The notes under the pieces were generated by a model that was given only the letters and a program-made list of their open reading frames with translations, had not been told where the DNA came from and made no database searches. Of a stretch of 64,000 nt of DNA, positions 1 through 11,099 are shown piece after piece (positions within the stretch are counted from its first letter, which is position 1; every line of letters starts with the position of its first letter). The stretch is from Hirsutella rhossiliensis (taxonomy: Eukaryota; Ascomycota; Sordariomycetes; Hypocreales; Ophiocordycipitaceae), in assembly GCF_020360975.1 (NCBI RefSeq), contig NW_025408672.1, forward strand, positions 744,001 through 808,000, given 5' to 3'. A program made the position numbers and the translations under genes.

Positions 1-2300
1 TCTTTTAGAGGTCTAGTAAAGGACCTCTCTTTCCCTCCTATAGTTTAAGCACCTTAGGATAAGGTGCCTAGCTATATACCTTCCTTAGCTATAGCGGAAG
101 TTATCTTAGTCTACCTTATTAGTCCTTTTTAAGAAGGAAAATAAGAAGCTAGCTTTAAAGAAAAGTAAGTAAAAGGCTAAGAAGGTTAGCCTAGGCCTTC
201 TTATAAGGTCCTTTTCTAAGTAAAGGGCTAGGTAAGGGGTCTTTTAAATAAATATATAGTACTTACCTAGGCCCTTAGCCCTAGGGCCTTTAACTACCTT
301 AGTAGCTTAGAGGCCCTTTTAATAGTCTTTAATAGCTTACTAGACCTTTCTTTATAAGTAGCTAATAAAGATTAAAGGGGTCTCTTAGGTAAGGGCTTCT
401 AAGCCTTTCTTAGCTAGCTAGTTAGCTAGCTTATTACTAAAGATCCTTAGGTAGCTAAGGCACTAATATAGCTATATATTATAAAAAGCTTCTAGGCTAG
501 TTAAGAGCCTTTTAATATATATAGCTAGGTCTAAGAAGCCTATAACCTTCTTTATAGTAGCTTAGCTATCTATAAAGATATAGGCCTTTATAAGGGGGTT
601 AAAAAGGCTAAGCCTTAAAGGTCGAGGCCTTTTAGCTAGGTCTTTTAAGACCCTTAGTATCGCGAATAGATCTACGTTAGCTACTTTAATTAAAGGTCCT
701 AGGTTTTTATAATACGCTTAAATAGGCCTATTTTCTAAGCTTATTTTATAAAAAGAGTAAGCGTTAGTCTTTATAAGGGACCCCTTAAAGCACCCCTTAT
801 AGTTATTAGTATAAAAGGCTAAGGGCTATAGTCTAAAGTCTTTTAAGCTAGCTAAGCTAGCTTAAAGGTATTAGAACTACTTCTTAGCTAAGGGCTTAAG
901 GGCCTTTATTATTATAATAAAGGCCTTAAGCTCTAAGGCCTATAAGGGCTCTTAGCTAGCTTTCCTTTTTTTTAAGTTATAATTAAGTCTTATAATAGCT
1001 ACTAGGCTTTTAAGAAGGTAGTAGAGCTATATATAGGGCCTAATATAGCTTAAAGCTCTTAAGTTAAAGCTTAAGTTAGTAAGGTTATCTTATATAACTA
1101 AGTTATACGCTTACTTTATAAGGTAACTAAGTATAAAGTATAAGGTTTAATAAGTATAAAAGAAGTATACCCTTTTAAATTATACCTTTAGTAGTAGTAG
1201 GGCCGCTTTAGCTTTTAAGGCTTTAATAAGGGATCTTTTAAAGGCCCTTAGGACCTTTAAAAGAGCTTAGTTTTAAACCCTTTAAAAGGGATTTATAAGG
1301 CTCCTAAGGGTCTTAGGCCCCCTATACTAAAGCTAGGCCTTATAGTCTACTATAGAGGTTATATAGACTTAATAAAGCTACTTAGAAGCTCTAAAAGATA
1401 GGCTTCTTTATATAGAGACTAAGTAAGATAGTTTTTTAAAGGTAGCTTATATAAAAGCTACCTTCTTTTTAATATATTATTTAAATAGTAGCCTAGAGTT
1501 AAAAAAGACTCTTAGCTACTATACTAAGGGCTTTACTTTAAAGAATAGGCCTCTTCCTATTATACCCCTTAAAATAAGCTACTTTTACCTATTAAAGTAA
1601 ATAAGTTTTATTTTAAAGGGGTTAAAATAGACCCCTTACTCCTTAGCTTATTTAATTAAGTTAATAGCTATAGCTTCTAGCTACTAAACGTTTTTCTTAG
1701 CTAAGGTTAATATTATAAAGATACTAAAGTTATTTAAATAAGATATTTAATACCCCTTAGTCGCTAGTATCCCCCTTATATATAAGAGGAATAAAATAAG
1801 GCTAATAAGAGACCTTTAAGGTACCCCTTTTACTAGGTCTATAAGGGGCTAGACCTACCCCTTAAAGGCTAAATAGATCTTCCTTTTAGTAAGGAAGTAG
1901 TTTACTTAGCTTATAAAGGCCTTTAAGAAGTTTAAGTCCCTTAGGACCCTTATAAGCTATTCCTTTAATATAAAGTTAAAGGCGCTCTTTATATTTAATA
2001 AGAGGGTACTAATAATAATAGCCTTCTTATTAAACTCTTACTTCTTTTAAATATAATATAGAAGGAGGTAAGCTATATTTATATTTAACTACTATTTCTA
2101 TCTCCTTAGCTATATAGGGTTTAAAAGCCTAGCTATATTAGCTAGATAGCTTAGCTAAGTAGTATATAGCTTTTTAAGGACCTTTCCTAAGTAGTTAAGT
2201 AAATATATAACCTTATAAGCTTTAAGGATAGTATAGTTTAGCTTATTTTACTTAGGAAGTATAATTCCTATAGCTTCCTTTTATACCTTAAGGTAGTATT
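1..2300 (-). mobile_element. LINE copy 1, 3' part: RT and RNase H, RIP-degraded
   Basis: This is the downstream part of a non-LTR retrotransposon (Tad/I-like by domain order) read on the minus strand. Around 1778-1796 the minus strand reads LFLLYI, the usual reverse-transcriptase block after the SPxSPxL motif. About 40 bases further on (near 1725-1741) the catalytic aspartates appear as NN within YLNNF, as expected from RIP. Near 560-585 a FIDS string fits the start of an RNase H domain. TAA/TAG stops are dense in every frame. The same sequence recurs at about 27,870-30,170. The element continues at 22,504 after the insertion of Gypsy A; its 3' end lies left of the window. Confidence 0.85.
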
Positions 2301-2415
2301 TATTATAAAGTAAGTAAAGGTATATATATAAGTACTATCTATAAAATAATATTAATAAGCTATATAAAGCTCTTTTATATATAGCTAGCCTATATATATA
2401 TATATATAATCTAGC
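2301..2415 (-). repeat. Left LTR of Gypsy A, first segment
   Basis: It matches the start of the right LTR at 22,316. It is cut by chromovirus B, whose TSD CTAGC occupies 2411-2415. The LTR resumes at 9284-9354. Confidence 0.85.
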
Positions 2416-2672
2416 TATTAAGGGCTAGCATATACTTAGTATAGTAGTATAGGGCTAAATAATTATTTATTTAAAGCTAAGGAGAAAGAAGGAAAACTCT
2501 ATCTTAGTCGCAACGGTTATCTATCTTCCTTAGTCCCTAGCTCGACCTATATTTAGGTACTATTCGGCCTAAGTTTAGGTCGAGCTCTGCTTATATATAG
2601 GTCTACTTCGGCCTAACTTTAGTATAGTCGCTATAGTATAACCTTAGCCTTCTACGGGCGTAGCCTATAATA
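2416..2672 (-). repeat. 3' LTR of chromovirus B
   Basis: 257 bp, the same length as its partner at 9022-9278 and highly similar; visible differences are mostly C/T and G/A transitions. Confidence 0.9.
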
Positions 2673-2697
2673 CTACCCCCGCTCTCCCCTTCTTATT
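2673..2697 (-). other. Polypurine tract of chromovirus B
   Basis: The minus strand is an almost unbroken purine run directly next to the 3' LTR, the position expected for the plus-strand primer of an LTR retrotransposon. It fixes element polarity as minus. Confidence 0.7.
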
Positions 2698-2989
2698 AGT
2701 AGTGCTCCCGTTCCTCTCTTACCGTCTTTCTATTATCGCTATCCCCTTTTTCTCGGCGCGCGCGGTCGCTTCCTTCCGCCTTACGCTCGCCCTATCCCTC
2801 TACGCCCCGCCCTTTCGTACGCCCGTTCTACCCTCTCCTTCCCTCCTCCGCGTATATACTCCTATACCTTACTAACTATACGCGTACCCCGCCGCGTATA
2901 AATACCCCTCTTCTATCCCCTCTCCCTCTTCTTTTCTTTTTCCTCTTTTAAGCTTTACTCCCTCCGCGCGCGCGCCCCTACTCTACCTA

Positions 2990-3650
2990 ACTTCTATCGC
3001 CGCGCCGCGCTATATTATAACTACTATAGGCCCTCGTACGCCCGCTAGCTTCTCTACTCTACGTAGCGGCACCCCGCCTCCTAGTACGCTAGGCGACTAT
3101 ACTCTACCGCCTTTACGCTAGTCGAGGCGTCCGCCTACGTCTCTTAGTAAGCGTAGCGCGACCTATAGTACTACTATACGGCGGCTACCCTATCTCGCCT
3201 ATATAGGCCGAATAACGTCGCCGAGCGTCGAGACGTAGTATAGTGCCTATTAAAATTAAGCGTCGCCGCGTGCTTATAACTACTTCGCTTACGCTTATAC
3301 CGGATTACGCTACCTTCCTATCTATTACTCCCCCTTAACTTTATTCGATAAGACGCTAATACGATAGTAGTATACTAGGGATATAATCGCCGCTACTAAC
3401 GCCCTCTAGGACTATACGTCCTAAAGGACGTTCGACGACTATTAAAGCGACCCTTATATACGTACTCCCTTCCTCCTTTAACCTTATCTTACTATTTATC
3501 TTTAACTATCGTTTTAGTATACTAAGCTTACCCGCGCCGCTATATCTACGCGCTAGGCCTAGACGTACCTTAATATCTTAGAGTAATTAGGCGATAGTTA
3601 AGGGGCGTCTATAGTTAGTTAAAATTAAGTTAGTATCCTTAGTATGTCTT
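2990..3650 (+). pseudogene. Possible antisense ORF of chromovirus B
   Basis: Between the end of pol and the 3' LTR, one plus-strand frame gives protein-like sequence (for example YNYFAYAYTGLRYLPIYY near 3270-3330) whose interruptions are all TAA or TAG, as RIP of CAA/CAG would produce. The stop density is close to chance for such TA-rich DNA, so this is weak alone. It matters because Gypsy A and D have better-supported plus-strand frames at the same relative place. No known domain was recognised. It could be 3' untranslated sequence of pol. Confidence 0.3.
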
Positions 3651-3959
3651 ACTATATCTATATCTTATCTTATTATATCTTACCCTTATCCCTATCTTTA
3701 TCTATCCTCTATCGCTATCTATCTTATATTTATCCCTTATCCGTCCTTTATTATTTCCCTTTAGTACTATAGTTTTTCTTTATCTTTTCCTCGTTTTTTA
3801 ATAAGCGTCCCTTATCTCTTACCTCCTTTTCTTTCTCCCCCTTCTATCCTTTATTTCCCCTTCCTTATCTTTCGCCCTCCTTTTCGTCCCTTTCTCTCGC
3901 CTCTCTTTTATCGTTCTCCCTTATATTTCCCTACTATCTCTTAAATCCCTCTAGGGCTT

Positions 3960-6900
3960 CCGTCTCCTAGAAGTCGTCTAGCGGGTGCTATAATAGGTTT
4001 ATATACCCTTACTATTTTATAAGCACCTATCGCTATCTACCCCTCCCTTTCTATTTCTACCGCGCTCGCTAGATCTCTTCGATAATATACTTAGGCTCGT
4101 TATCCTCCTTAATTACTAGTAGCGGTTAGTAGTCGTCGACTACCTATCTAAGTAGTAGGTTCTCTACCGCCTAGTAGAGAAATTCTATATAGAGCTTCTT
4201 ATATACCCTCCTTAGTATATTAAGCTCTACTATATATAGGCTTACTACCTTTATTATAATATACTTTTAGTATAGCTAGTCGAGCTTCTTATATAGCTAG
4301 TTAGTTATATATTTAGCTATATCTACCTATACTTTATCGCCTACTTCGAACCTCTTTACTAGGGCTCTCCTTTAGTTCGCCGTCTCCTCTTATCTTACCT
4401 ACGCCGCGATAATAGCGGTTTATAAGAAGTCGGTTACCTCTCTTATCCTTTAAGCGAGCTCCCTTGCCCCCCTTACTTTTAGCGCTAGCGGCCCCTCCTC
4501 CCTCGCTATTTAAACTAGCTCGATATTATATCTATATATCGCGAAGAACGGGCTTATACCTATTATCGACGCTACGCGGTTATTTAGTATAGCTTATACG
4601 CACGGTAGCTACGCTCCCTAGTCGTCCTAGCTATAGTAAACGTACGCTTAAAGGTACGCCTATACTTCTTAGTTCGCGCGCTCGGTCGACCTATCTATCT
4701 ATAGGTAGTATACTAAACTTAACTTCCTCTATACTCTTATTTATCTATAAAACTCCTTTTAGAAGCTTCCTATTTAGTTCGTCCCTCTATTTAATACGAT
4801 CGACCTCGGTATCTTATAGAAGCGGAAGTAAGCCTAGAGGAACCTCGTCGCGTATACTACTACCCCTATCGTCGGTATCGCTTTAAGCGTTACTGCCTTT
4901 ATTAGCTAGTCTATAATTACCTAAAGGTACTTCGCGCCTTTTATCTTAGTTAGTAGTAGTTCGACTATAAAGTCTATCGATAGGTATATAAACGGTTAGG
5001 ACGGCGGTAGTAGGGGCTTTAAGAGTCCCTTTTAAAGTTACCTTTATATATACCCCCTCCTATATAGTCTATAGTTTACGACGAGCCGCCTTACCGTCGC
5101 TAACTAGCTAGGCTAAAAGAATTCTTAGGCTAGTATTACTAGGGTCCCCTCTCTCCCTAAGTATCCTACCGCCGTTAAGTTATACGTTTATTAGGCTATC
5201 TATACCTAAAGTATATCTTATTCCTTAGCCCTCTTTCCTTTATCGTGCTTTGGTTTCTCTAGTACCTATAGCCTCTCCTAAAAGCGTTACTATCTCCCAA
5301 CGTCGATTATATATTCGCTTAGCTATACCTTTAGTTACTATTTCGGTACTAGCGATCTCTCCCCTTCGCGTACTACTTAGAACACCGCCTAGTATTCCTT
5401 ATCTTTCCTTAACGCCTTTATCTATTTCTTCTATAGCTCTTAGTCGTCGAATACCGGTATAGGGTTAGCCTATTCCTAGGGTATATTTCGGCCTAAGTTT
5501 AGGTTAAGTTCTAGTCGGTTATCGCCCTTATTCGCCTCCTCCTTAGGTCGTCTAACGGGCCCCCCTACTCCGCCGACGTACGCTATCGCGCCTACCCCTC
5601 CTTTACCTACCTATAGCGCCGCTACTACTGCCCTATCTCGGGCTAAGCGTCCCGGTAAGTCGGCGTATCGGCCCCTAGCGGGGACTAGGCGGCCCCGTAG
5701 GTATACGGTCTCTAGAATTATCTAAACTACCCGCCCTATCTCCCTTTTATCCGTTTCGCCCGCCGGCCGATCTTACTCTTAGCGGGATAGCGCGTCGGGC
5801 ACCGCTACTAGCCTCCCTAGCTAGAACTCTAGTATAAAGTTATAGGATATAAGCTCTATTACCTATTAGCTTTATCTCTTATTTAACTTTTTCTTTATTA
5901 TAAAGTACCTTAGGTTATCGTAGTTAGTTAGTACTATAAAAGCGGGTACGTTCTAGAGTTTTACTCCTTAGAAGTCTAAGTACTATATAATTACGAGTAT
6001 CTCTTTATCGTAGATTAAGTAGTTATACTCCGCTAGGTTTAGTCTCTTTAAAAAGAATCCTACTAGGTATTATATACCGTCTAGCACTACCTACGTTAGC
6101 GCCCCCCTTATCGCGTATCTAGAATAGTCTGCCTCTAAGTATATTTCTCTCTCTAGGTCGTAGAGTTATAGTACTAGGGCGTTATAAAAGGCATTCTAGA
6201 TAAACTTAAACGCTACTTAGTACTTATCTATTTACTAAAAGATCGCGCCCTTCTTATAAAGGCTGTTTAAGTATACCGATGCCTCTATATAGAGTAGTAT
6301 AAAAGCCCGGTAGTAGTTCGCGAAGCTAAGGAAGCTCTAGACTCCTCTTATATTCTAGGGTGCCCGCTATATCTATATTGCCTAGATCTTCTCTAGGTTA
6401 TATTAAACCTTACCCCCTACCTATATAATAAAGCCTAGGTACTTAACCTCTTTCGTAGCGAAGTCGTACTTCCTTAGGTTTAATATTAGGCCTACCTTTT
6501 ATAGCTTCTAGAGTACCCTTACTACCTTCTTTTAGTAGTCCTAGAGAGACCCTAACGAGTAGATTAAGATATTATCTATATATACTATAACGAACTTATA
6601 TAGGTACTCCCTTAGTACTTTATTAATATATTATTAAAAGGTAGCTAGCGTCCCTATTAAGCTAAATAAGTATACCTACTACTTAAATAATCTAAACCTT
6701 ATTTAAAAGGCTATCTTAAACTTATAGCCCTTTACTATTTAGATCTTATAAAACGCCGCTATAACGTCGAGCTTCGTAAACTACTTTACCTTTACGAGTA
6801 TCTATAGTATCTCTATAATTAGGGGTAGCGCGTACCTATCCCTCTTCGTAATCGCGTTTAGGGCCTAGTAGTCGTAGTAAAATCGTAAGCAACCGTTTAA

Positions 6901-8990
6901 CTTTTAGGTAAAGAGTACCGGGGCCGTGGCTAAGGAGCTACTTAGGCGGATTAGGTTTACCTCTATTAGCTCGCTTAAGGTCTTCCTTAGTACTAAGAGT
7001 TCCTCCCTTAATATATTATAAAGGGGTCCCTATAGTAGGGGGGGCTCTGCCCTATCTTTATCTAGTATTAAGTTAATCTCGTAATCTACCCCTAGCCTAC
7101 GTAGGGGTATCTTTAAAGCCTTCTCTAGTATAAAGAGGTCTAGGTATATATCTAGCGCTTACTTTAGGACGTAGTCCGCTAGGTCTACCGCTATCTTTAG
7201 CTAGAGTGCTCTTTCTATATCCTTTATTATAATTACCCGGATATCGACTATCCTCTACCTTCCCTTATTATCCCTTACCGCTCTCTCCCTTTAATATTCC
7301 GCTATAAATACTACCGCGCTAACGATCTTTACCCCTTAGATCTATTCTACCCTCCTTATTACTTCCGATCCTTATAGGCTAATCTAGATCTTAGCCTTAC
7401 TATACTGAATCCGATCCCTTACTACGTTATATATTACTTAGTTCTTCTTTATCTATAGCCTTCCTAGGAATACGTTATAGCTTAGCCTAGGGACTACGTA
7501 TATAAAGGTCTACTCTATATAGCCGTTAATATCTATCTTAAATACTACGATTCCTTTTATCTATAGGGCTAGAGTATCTTTTAAGAACGGCCTTAGTTAT
7601 CTTTTCCTCTTATCGGCGAGAGGTATCTATAGCTTCTTTACTACCCTCTCGCTTACTATAGTATAGTAATTATAGCCGGTATCTATAAGCGCGTTAAGTC
7701 CCTTCTTCCTATTAATACTTACCTTTAGCGTTACTAGGCCTAGCGTAAGATAGTCCCTTATTAACTTTTAAGCTTCTTACTATTTCTCTTTTACCCTTAG
7801 CGCCCGACTTTATACTAGGGTTCCCCTTTTTCTAAGTCGTTATTATCCTCGGCGTCCCTCTCTTCCTTTATTACGCCCGCCTTCTAAGGTTCCTATCTCC
7901 TCTTCTTATAATAAAGCGCGATATATCCTCTAACTCCGTAGTTAAAGTACGTCCGGTTCTCTAGCTAGCTCTGCCCCTCCCTTTATCTATCTAGGGCGTT
8001 AATACTAGTTATTAAGGTATCCCTATCTTTATCCTTCCTTTCCTAGGGGTATATATCCGCTAGTCTCCTTTAATTTAAGGGGGGTTATCTTATTTACTAG
8101 ACCCTCTCTAGCTTAGCCGCTATTTACGCTACCTAATTAATATAGGCGGCGAAGCTTAATATAGGGAGGTCGACTATAGCTAACGCCTTACGGAGCTAGA
8201 TTCCTAGAGCCCCCTTTAGGAAGACGATCTAAACGTTATATAGCTAGGACCCGCCCCCGGCCTTAAAGAGTCTTTGCTCGAACTTTAGGAGGAACGCTAT
8301 AAACGTCTAACTTTCCCCTTATTTTATTATCTAGATCGCCGCCGCCGCGCATAACTAGATATCTACGTTAAGGTAGATCGAGTTAAGGTACTTTAGGAAT
8401 TCCTTTTAATCGTAGCCCCTCTCTACCCCTATTCTATAGTATATAGCGACCGTTTATTATAGCCCGGCGTCTAAGTAGTTATAGATAAGGTAGAAGATTT
8501 CCCTTAAGCTTAAGAAGAATTCTTCGTCGATCTCGTACTTCTCTTATATATATCGTGCCTATAGGGTATAGTACTATCGTTATCCGTCGAATTTTCCTAG
8601 GCTTAGGAGAGGCTTCTTATAGCTATTCTTCCTTACTACCTCCCCCTCGGTCGTAGGCGTCGCTGCCCCCCCCGTCGCCCCTAAGGGCGGCATTAAACCA
8701 CTTACTCCGCCCCTAGCCCCCTCCTACGTGCCCGTCTATATCGGTTTATCTATCCTTTAGTATATCCTCTTAATCTAGCTAATTAGTTCCTATATCTATA
8801 GTTAGCTCTATATTACTTAATGCCTTATCTCTACCTCTCCTGCCTATAGCGAGAGTATCGCTTACTCTATTATTAGCCGGGCGTCTAGCCCTCCCGTTGC
8901 TGCTCCCTGCCGTCCTTAGGCCTATTCTCCCTCCTTTAGGTCGTCGGGATATCTATATTATATCCTTTCGGTCTAATCTCTCTCTAGGCT
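3960..8990 (-). pseudogene. gag-pol relic of chromovirus B
   Basis: On the minus strand the order is gag (zinc knuckle at about 7930), protease, RT (about 6580), RNase H, integrase (about 4300-5300), then a C-terminal chromodomain (3960-4110). The chromodomain is recognisable from the strings YIIEEI, VLIK and HPLDDF with the spacing known for chromovirus integrases; such domains direct integration into heterochromatin marked by histone methylation. Many in-frame TAG/TAA codons mark former Gln and Trp positions. Nothing here can be translated at full length. Confidence 0.85.
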
Positions 8991-9021
8991 TTATAGCCTT
9001 ATTTAAAAGGAGCTTTAGATA

Positions 9022-9278
9022 TATTAAGGGCCGGCGTATACTTAGTATAGTAGTATAGGGCTAAATAATTATTTATCTAAAGCTAAGGAGAAAGGAGGAA
9101 AACTCTATCTTAGTTACGACGGTTATCCGTCTTCCTTAGTCCCTAGCTCGACCCGTATTTAGGTGCTATTCGGCCTAAGTTTAGGTCGAGCTCTACCTAT
9201 ATATAGGTTTACTTTAGCCTAACTTCGGTACGGTCGCTATAGTATAACCTTAGCCTTCTATAGGCATAGCCTATAATA
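9022..9278 (-). repeat. 5' LTR of chromovirus B
   Basis: Partner of the 2416-2672 repeat; followed directly by TSD CTAGC (9279-9283). Confidence 0.9.
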
Positions 9279-9283
9279 CTAGC

Positions 9284-9354
9284 CCTTTATATATAACTAT
9301 ATAGCTTAAGCTATAGCCTAAGCCTATAACTTATAATAGTTAAAGACTTTTATA
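9284..9354 (-). repeat. Left LTR of Gypsy A, second segment
   Basis: It continues the LTR interrupted at 2415 and matches 22,433-22,503. It ends ACTTTTATA, corresponding to ACTCTTATA in the right LTR. Confidence 0.85.
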
Positions 9355-9969
9355 TAATACCCTCCCTTTAATATAGCTCGGCGCTACCTTATTAATAGCT
9401 TTTATATAATTAGGCCTTAAGCTTCTTATACCGCTAGCTCTACCTTACCCTTTCCTATTAGTTATATTAGCCTTACTAGCCTTATTATCCTTATACTTAT
9501 TAACTTAGGTAGCTAGAACCTAGCTTTATACTTATTAGCTAGCTAGCTACTTAAATAAAAGTATAACTTATTATATACGCCCTTAAGCGGCTAGCGGCTA
9601 GCTTAGACTTATAGAAGCCTTAGGTTACTTATCCCCTTAGCCTTAGGCATCCTCCTTTATTAAAGGGTATATAAAGTAGTATCTTTTTTTTCTTTTTCTC
9701 TTCCTTTTCCTCTTTCTTTAACTATAGTAATAGTAGTAATAAGTAAGTTCTACTTTACTTAAAGCGTTAGTTTATTCCTAGCTATATAAGTTACTTTATT
9801 AATAGGTACTTATAGGAATAGCTATAGTAATAATAGTAGTAATAATAGTAATAATAACTTTAACTAGTAAGTCCCTTATCTTATAAAGTAAAAGGCCGCG
9901 TTTTATTATACTAACTTCTATAATAGATATATCTACTTCCCTTTCCTTTTTTTCTTTTTTCTTAGAGCG

Positions 9970-10840
9970 TATAAAGTTATTTATTAACGCTATATTAAGC
10001 GCGGCTAACGATAACTCCGCTACTACCGCTACTCCTACTTACGCCCTTAAGACCGCGCCTACCGCCGCTACCTTTACCTCTACTATACTAGCCGCTCTTA
10101 TATTGCCTTTTAAAGTAATAACGCTATCCCTACTATTGCTTATAACGCTTAGCCCCTTTACCCTTACCTCTACCTCTACTACCCCCGTAAGTCTACTACC
10201 TAGCGAGTATAATAGCTATTTTCCGCTAACTTCTTAAAGTATAAGCGCTAAGTATAGGCTAGAGCCGCTTACGCGGCCCCTTATATATAGTATACGTTAT
10301 AAGAGCTCCCTTACGCCGACTAAGTTAAGCGCTACCGCGGCGGTAGTTATTATTAGTATATATATACCGGCCGCGCTTATAAAGTAGCGCCTTTTATCTT
10401 ACTCGCTATAGCGTTAGCTTAAAAAGCTAGCGTATATAAGTAAGTATAAGGGGCTACTAAGAAGCGCCTTACTACTACTATAGCCGCTTACTATAATCTT
10501 GATACCCTTAAGCGCTAGGGCCTTATCCTTAAGTAAGTTCCTCTCCTCTTACTCTTTTACTTTTACTACTAACTCCCTTAATACTAAGGATACTACCTTT
10601 ATTACTTTATTAGCGGTTCCCTTAGCTATACTCGCCGCTGCCCTTACCGCTACTACTAGCCGCCTCCCTCTTACCTCTACCGCTCTTAGAGCCGCCGCTA
10701 CTACTAACTAGCTTATAGGCCTAAAGGGCCGCTTAAGTAACTTAAAGAGCGCCGCCGCTACTAATAAGAAGGAGGAGGCTAATAAGGATAATAATAATAA
10801 TAAGGGCGAGGATAAAGGTAAGGATAAGGAATAAGTCTAA
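9970..10840 (+). pseudogene. Antisense accessory ORF of Gypsy A, degraded
   Basis: A plus-strand frame runs through about 290 codons with roughly ten stops, all TAA or TAG, far fewer than in flanking DNA. The 70-codon open stretch at 10,499-10,711 belongs to it. The deduced product is rich in Ala, Thr, Ser and Leu and ends in a Lys/Glu/Asp/Asn-rich tail (near 10,750-10,830). It can be aligned by eye with the frame at 51,767-52,740 in Gypsy D: both share a SPFTL string, an IPxxxxSxxSYxx block, and the charged tail. It lies between pol (minus strand) and the 3' LTR, so it is antisense to gag-pol. No known family was recognised. It could instead be a captured host gene or chance openness in GC-richer DNA. 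Confidence 0.5.
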
Positions 10841-11099
10841 GTAGTTTAAAGGCTCTACTTTAAAATAAACGCTATTTTTATCTCTACTTATACTTTTATA
10901 CTTATATTACTATAATAACTTACCTTACTTTATTTACTTTATAGTCTTAGCTTAAGCTATAATTAATAGTTTATTAGTTTATTATTCTTATCTATTAGCT
11001 TAAATAAAGCCTTAAACTTATTAAGGGCTATAGATCCTATAAACTTATATATAGGTTCTTATATAAGGTTAAGATACCTATACTACTAAATAAGGACCT

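Larger units (their letters stand above)
2416..9278 (-). mobile_element. Gypsy chromovirus B, complete but RIP-degraded
   Basis: A 6863-bp element inserted in the left LTR of Gypsy A. The LTRs are 257 bp each (2416-2672 and 9022-9278), starting TATTAAGGG and ending ATAATA. The perfect TSD CTAGC is at 2411-2415 and 9279-9283. The coding strand is minus. A zinc knuckle is readable at about 7911-7949, with cysteines turned to tyrosine (pattern Y-x2-Y-x4-G-Y). The RT core YIDNILIY (ancestral YIDD) is at about 6565-6600, and a chromodomain at about 3960-4110. A polypurine tract on the minus strand (2673-2697) abuts the left, 3' LTR. No frame is open. CpG is still frequent although CpA is nearly gone. 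Confidence 0.93.

Noticed and set aside
5250..5462. 70-codon open frame on the plus strand within chromovirus B
   Set aside because: It is antisense to the readable integrase region of pol, unrelated to the 3' antisense frame, and its length is within chance for this GC-richer part.
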